Shown piece after piece: positions 63,876-64,000 of a stretch of 64,000 bases of DNA. Origin of the DNA: Hymenobacter montanus (GTDB taxonomy: Bacteria > Bacteroidota > Bacteroidia > Cytophagales > Hymenobacteraceae); the NCBI RefSeq assembly GCF_014699115.1, contig NZ_JACXAD010000006.1, positions 1 to 64,000 on the forward strand, read 5' to 3'. Each line of letters starts with the position of its first letter. Position 1 is the stretch's first letter. Both the position numbers and the translations under genes were made by a program. Under the pieces are notes generated by a model. It saw nothing but the letters and a program-made list of their open reading frames with translations. It did not search any database and had not been told where the DNA came from.

Positions 63876-64000
63876 ATGCGCAAGCTTTTGCTCACTCGAA
63901 CGACGCCGTTGCTGCTCCTGGCCGGGGCCGCCGGGCTCGCGGCCTGCAACAAGGAAATAGTGGGCCCGCCCGGCAGCGGCACCACCGCGCCGGCCCCCAC
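63876..64000 (+). CDS. Lipoprotein, 5' end only
   Basis: The first 41 codons from ATG 63876 to the window end. MRKLLLTRTTPLLLLAGAAG LAAC is a lipoprotein signal peptide with lipobox LAAC, followed by NKEIVGPPGSGTTAPAPT. The product cannot be told. Confidence 0.65.
   Translation, partial: MRKLLLTRTTPLLLLAGAAGLAACNKEIVGPPGSGTTAPAP

Noticed and set aside
1..64000. CRISPR array
   Set aside because: No regularly spaced direct repeats of 24-40 bases were seen on either strand, and no cas-like genes.

Overview
The window looks like a piece of chromosome from a GC-rich member of the Bacteroidota, most likely Hymenobacter or a close relative (Cytophagales). This is inferred from: a TonB-dependent receptor with a carboxypeptidase-like N-terminal domain paired with a DUF4249 lipoprotein; a secreted protein with a type IX secretion C-terminal sorting domain; several -7 boxes of the Bacteroidota form TAnnTTTG; frequent GTG/TTG starts; and the mix of housekeeping genes. 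No database search was run; every family name rests on motifs read in the sequence.

Layout. 1-20.7 kb is mostly ordinary chromosome: a secreted beta-helix protein cut by the left edge, an EamA exporter, rarA, sppA, purine nucleoside phosphorylase, an ADP-ribosylglycohydrolase, the TonB receptor/DUF4249 operon, thioredoxin, and sbcC/sbcD separated by a small secreted protein. An AT-rich AraC + YCII pair (7.56-8.92 kb) interrupts it and ends in a bulged hairpin. 20.9-26.8 kb is an accessory zone: AT-rich genes (GNAT, DJ-1/PfpI, a frameshifted ankyrin protein, two orphans) lie in one orientation downstream of a metallo-beta-lactamase/rhodanese gene, and are interleaved with decayed copies of that gene and with related hairpins. 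27-46.7 kb holds an amino-acid permease, three SpoIIAA/STAS-like paralogues, a lectin-propeller-OmpA protein, a stand-alone B12-binding protein with the photoreceptor-type W-x9-EH motif, an AI-2E family transporter, a lactonase, a GAF protein, the large T9SS substrate, an acetyltransferase and endonuclease V.

46.7-58.3 kb is a defence island. A Fic protein with an inhibitory motif sits between two dnaB remnants. Next to it is a same-strand, tightly packed four-gene operon: RapA/SNF2-like helicase, AIPR-family protein with a nuclease-like N-terminus, beta-class DNA methyltransferase, and a type III Res-like helicase-nuclease. This operon is the best candidate for a poorly described system. A tRNA-Leu(CAA) with its own terminator closes the island.

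58.9-64 kb returns to core genes: hscB, an ABM monooxygenase, a small lipoprotein, a SAM hydroxide adenosyltransferase, phoH, an IS5-type transposase remnant, a DUF1223 protein and a lipoprotein cut by the right edge.
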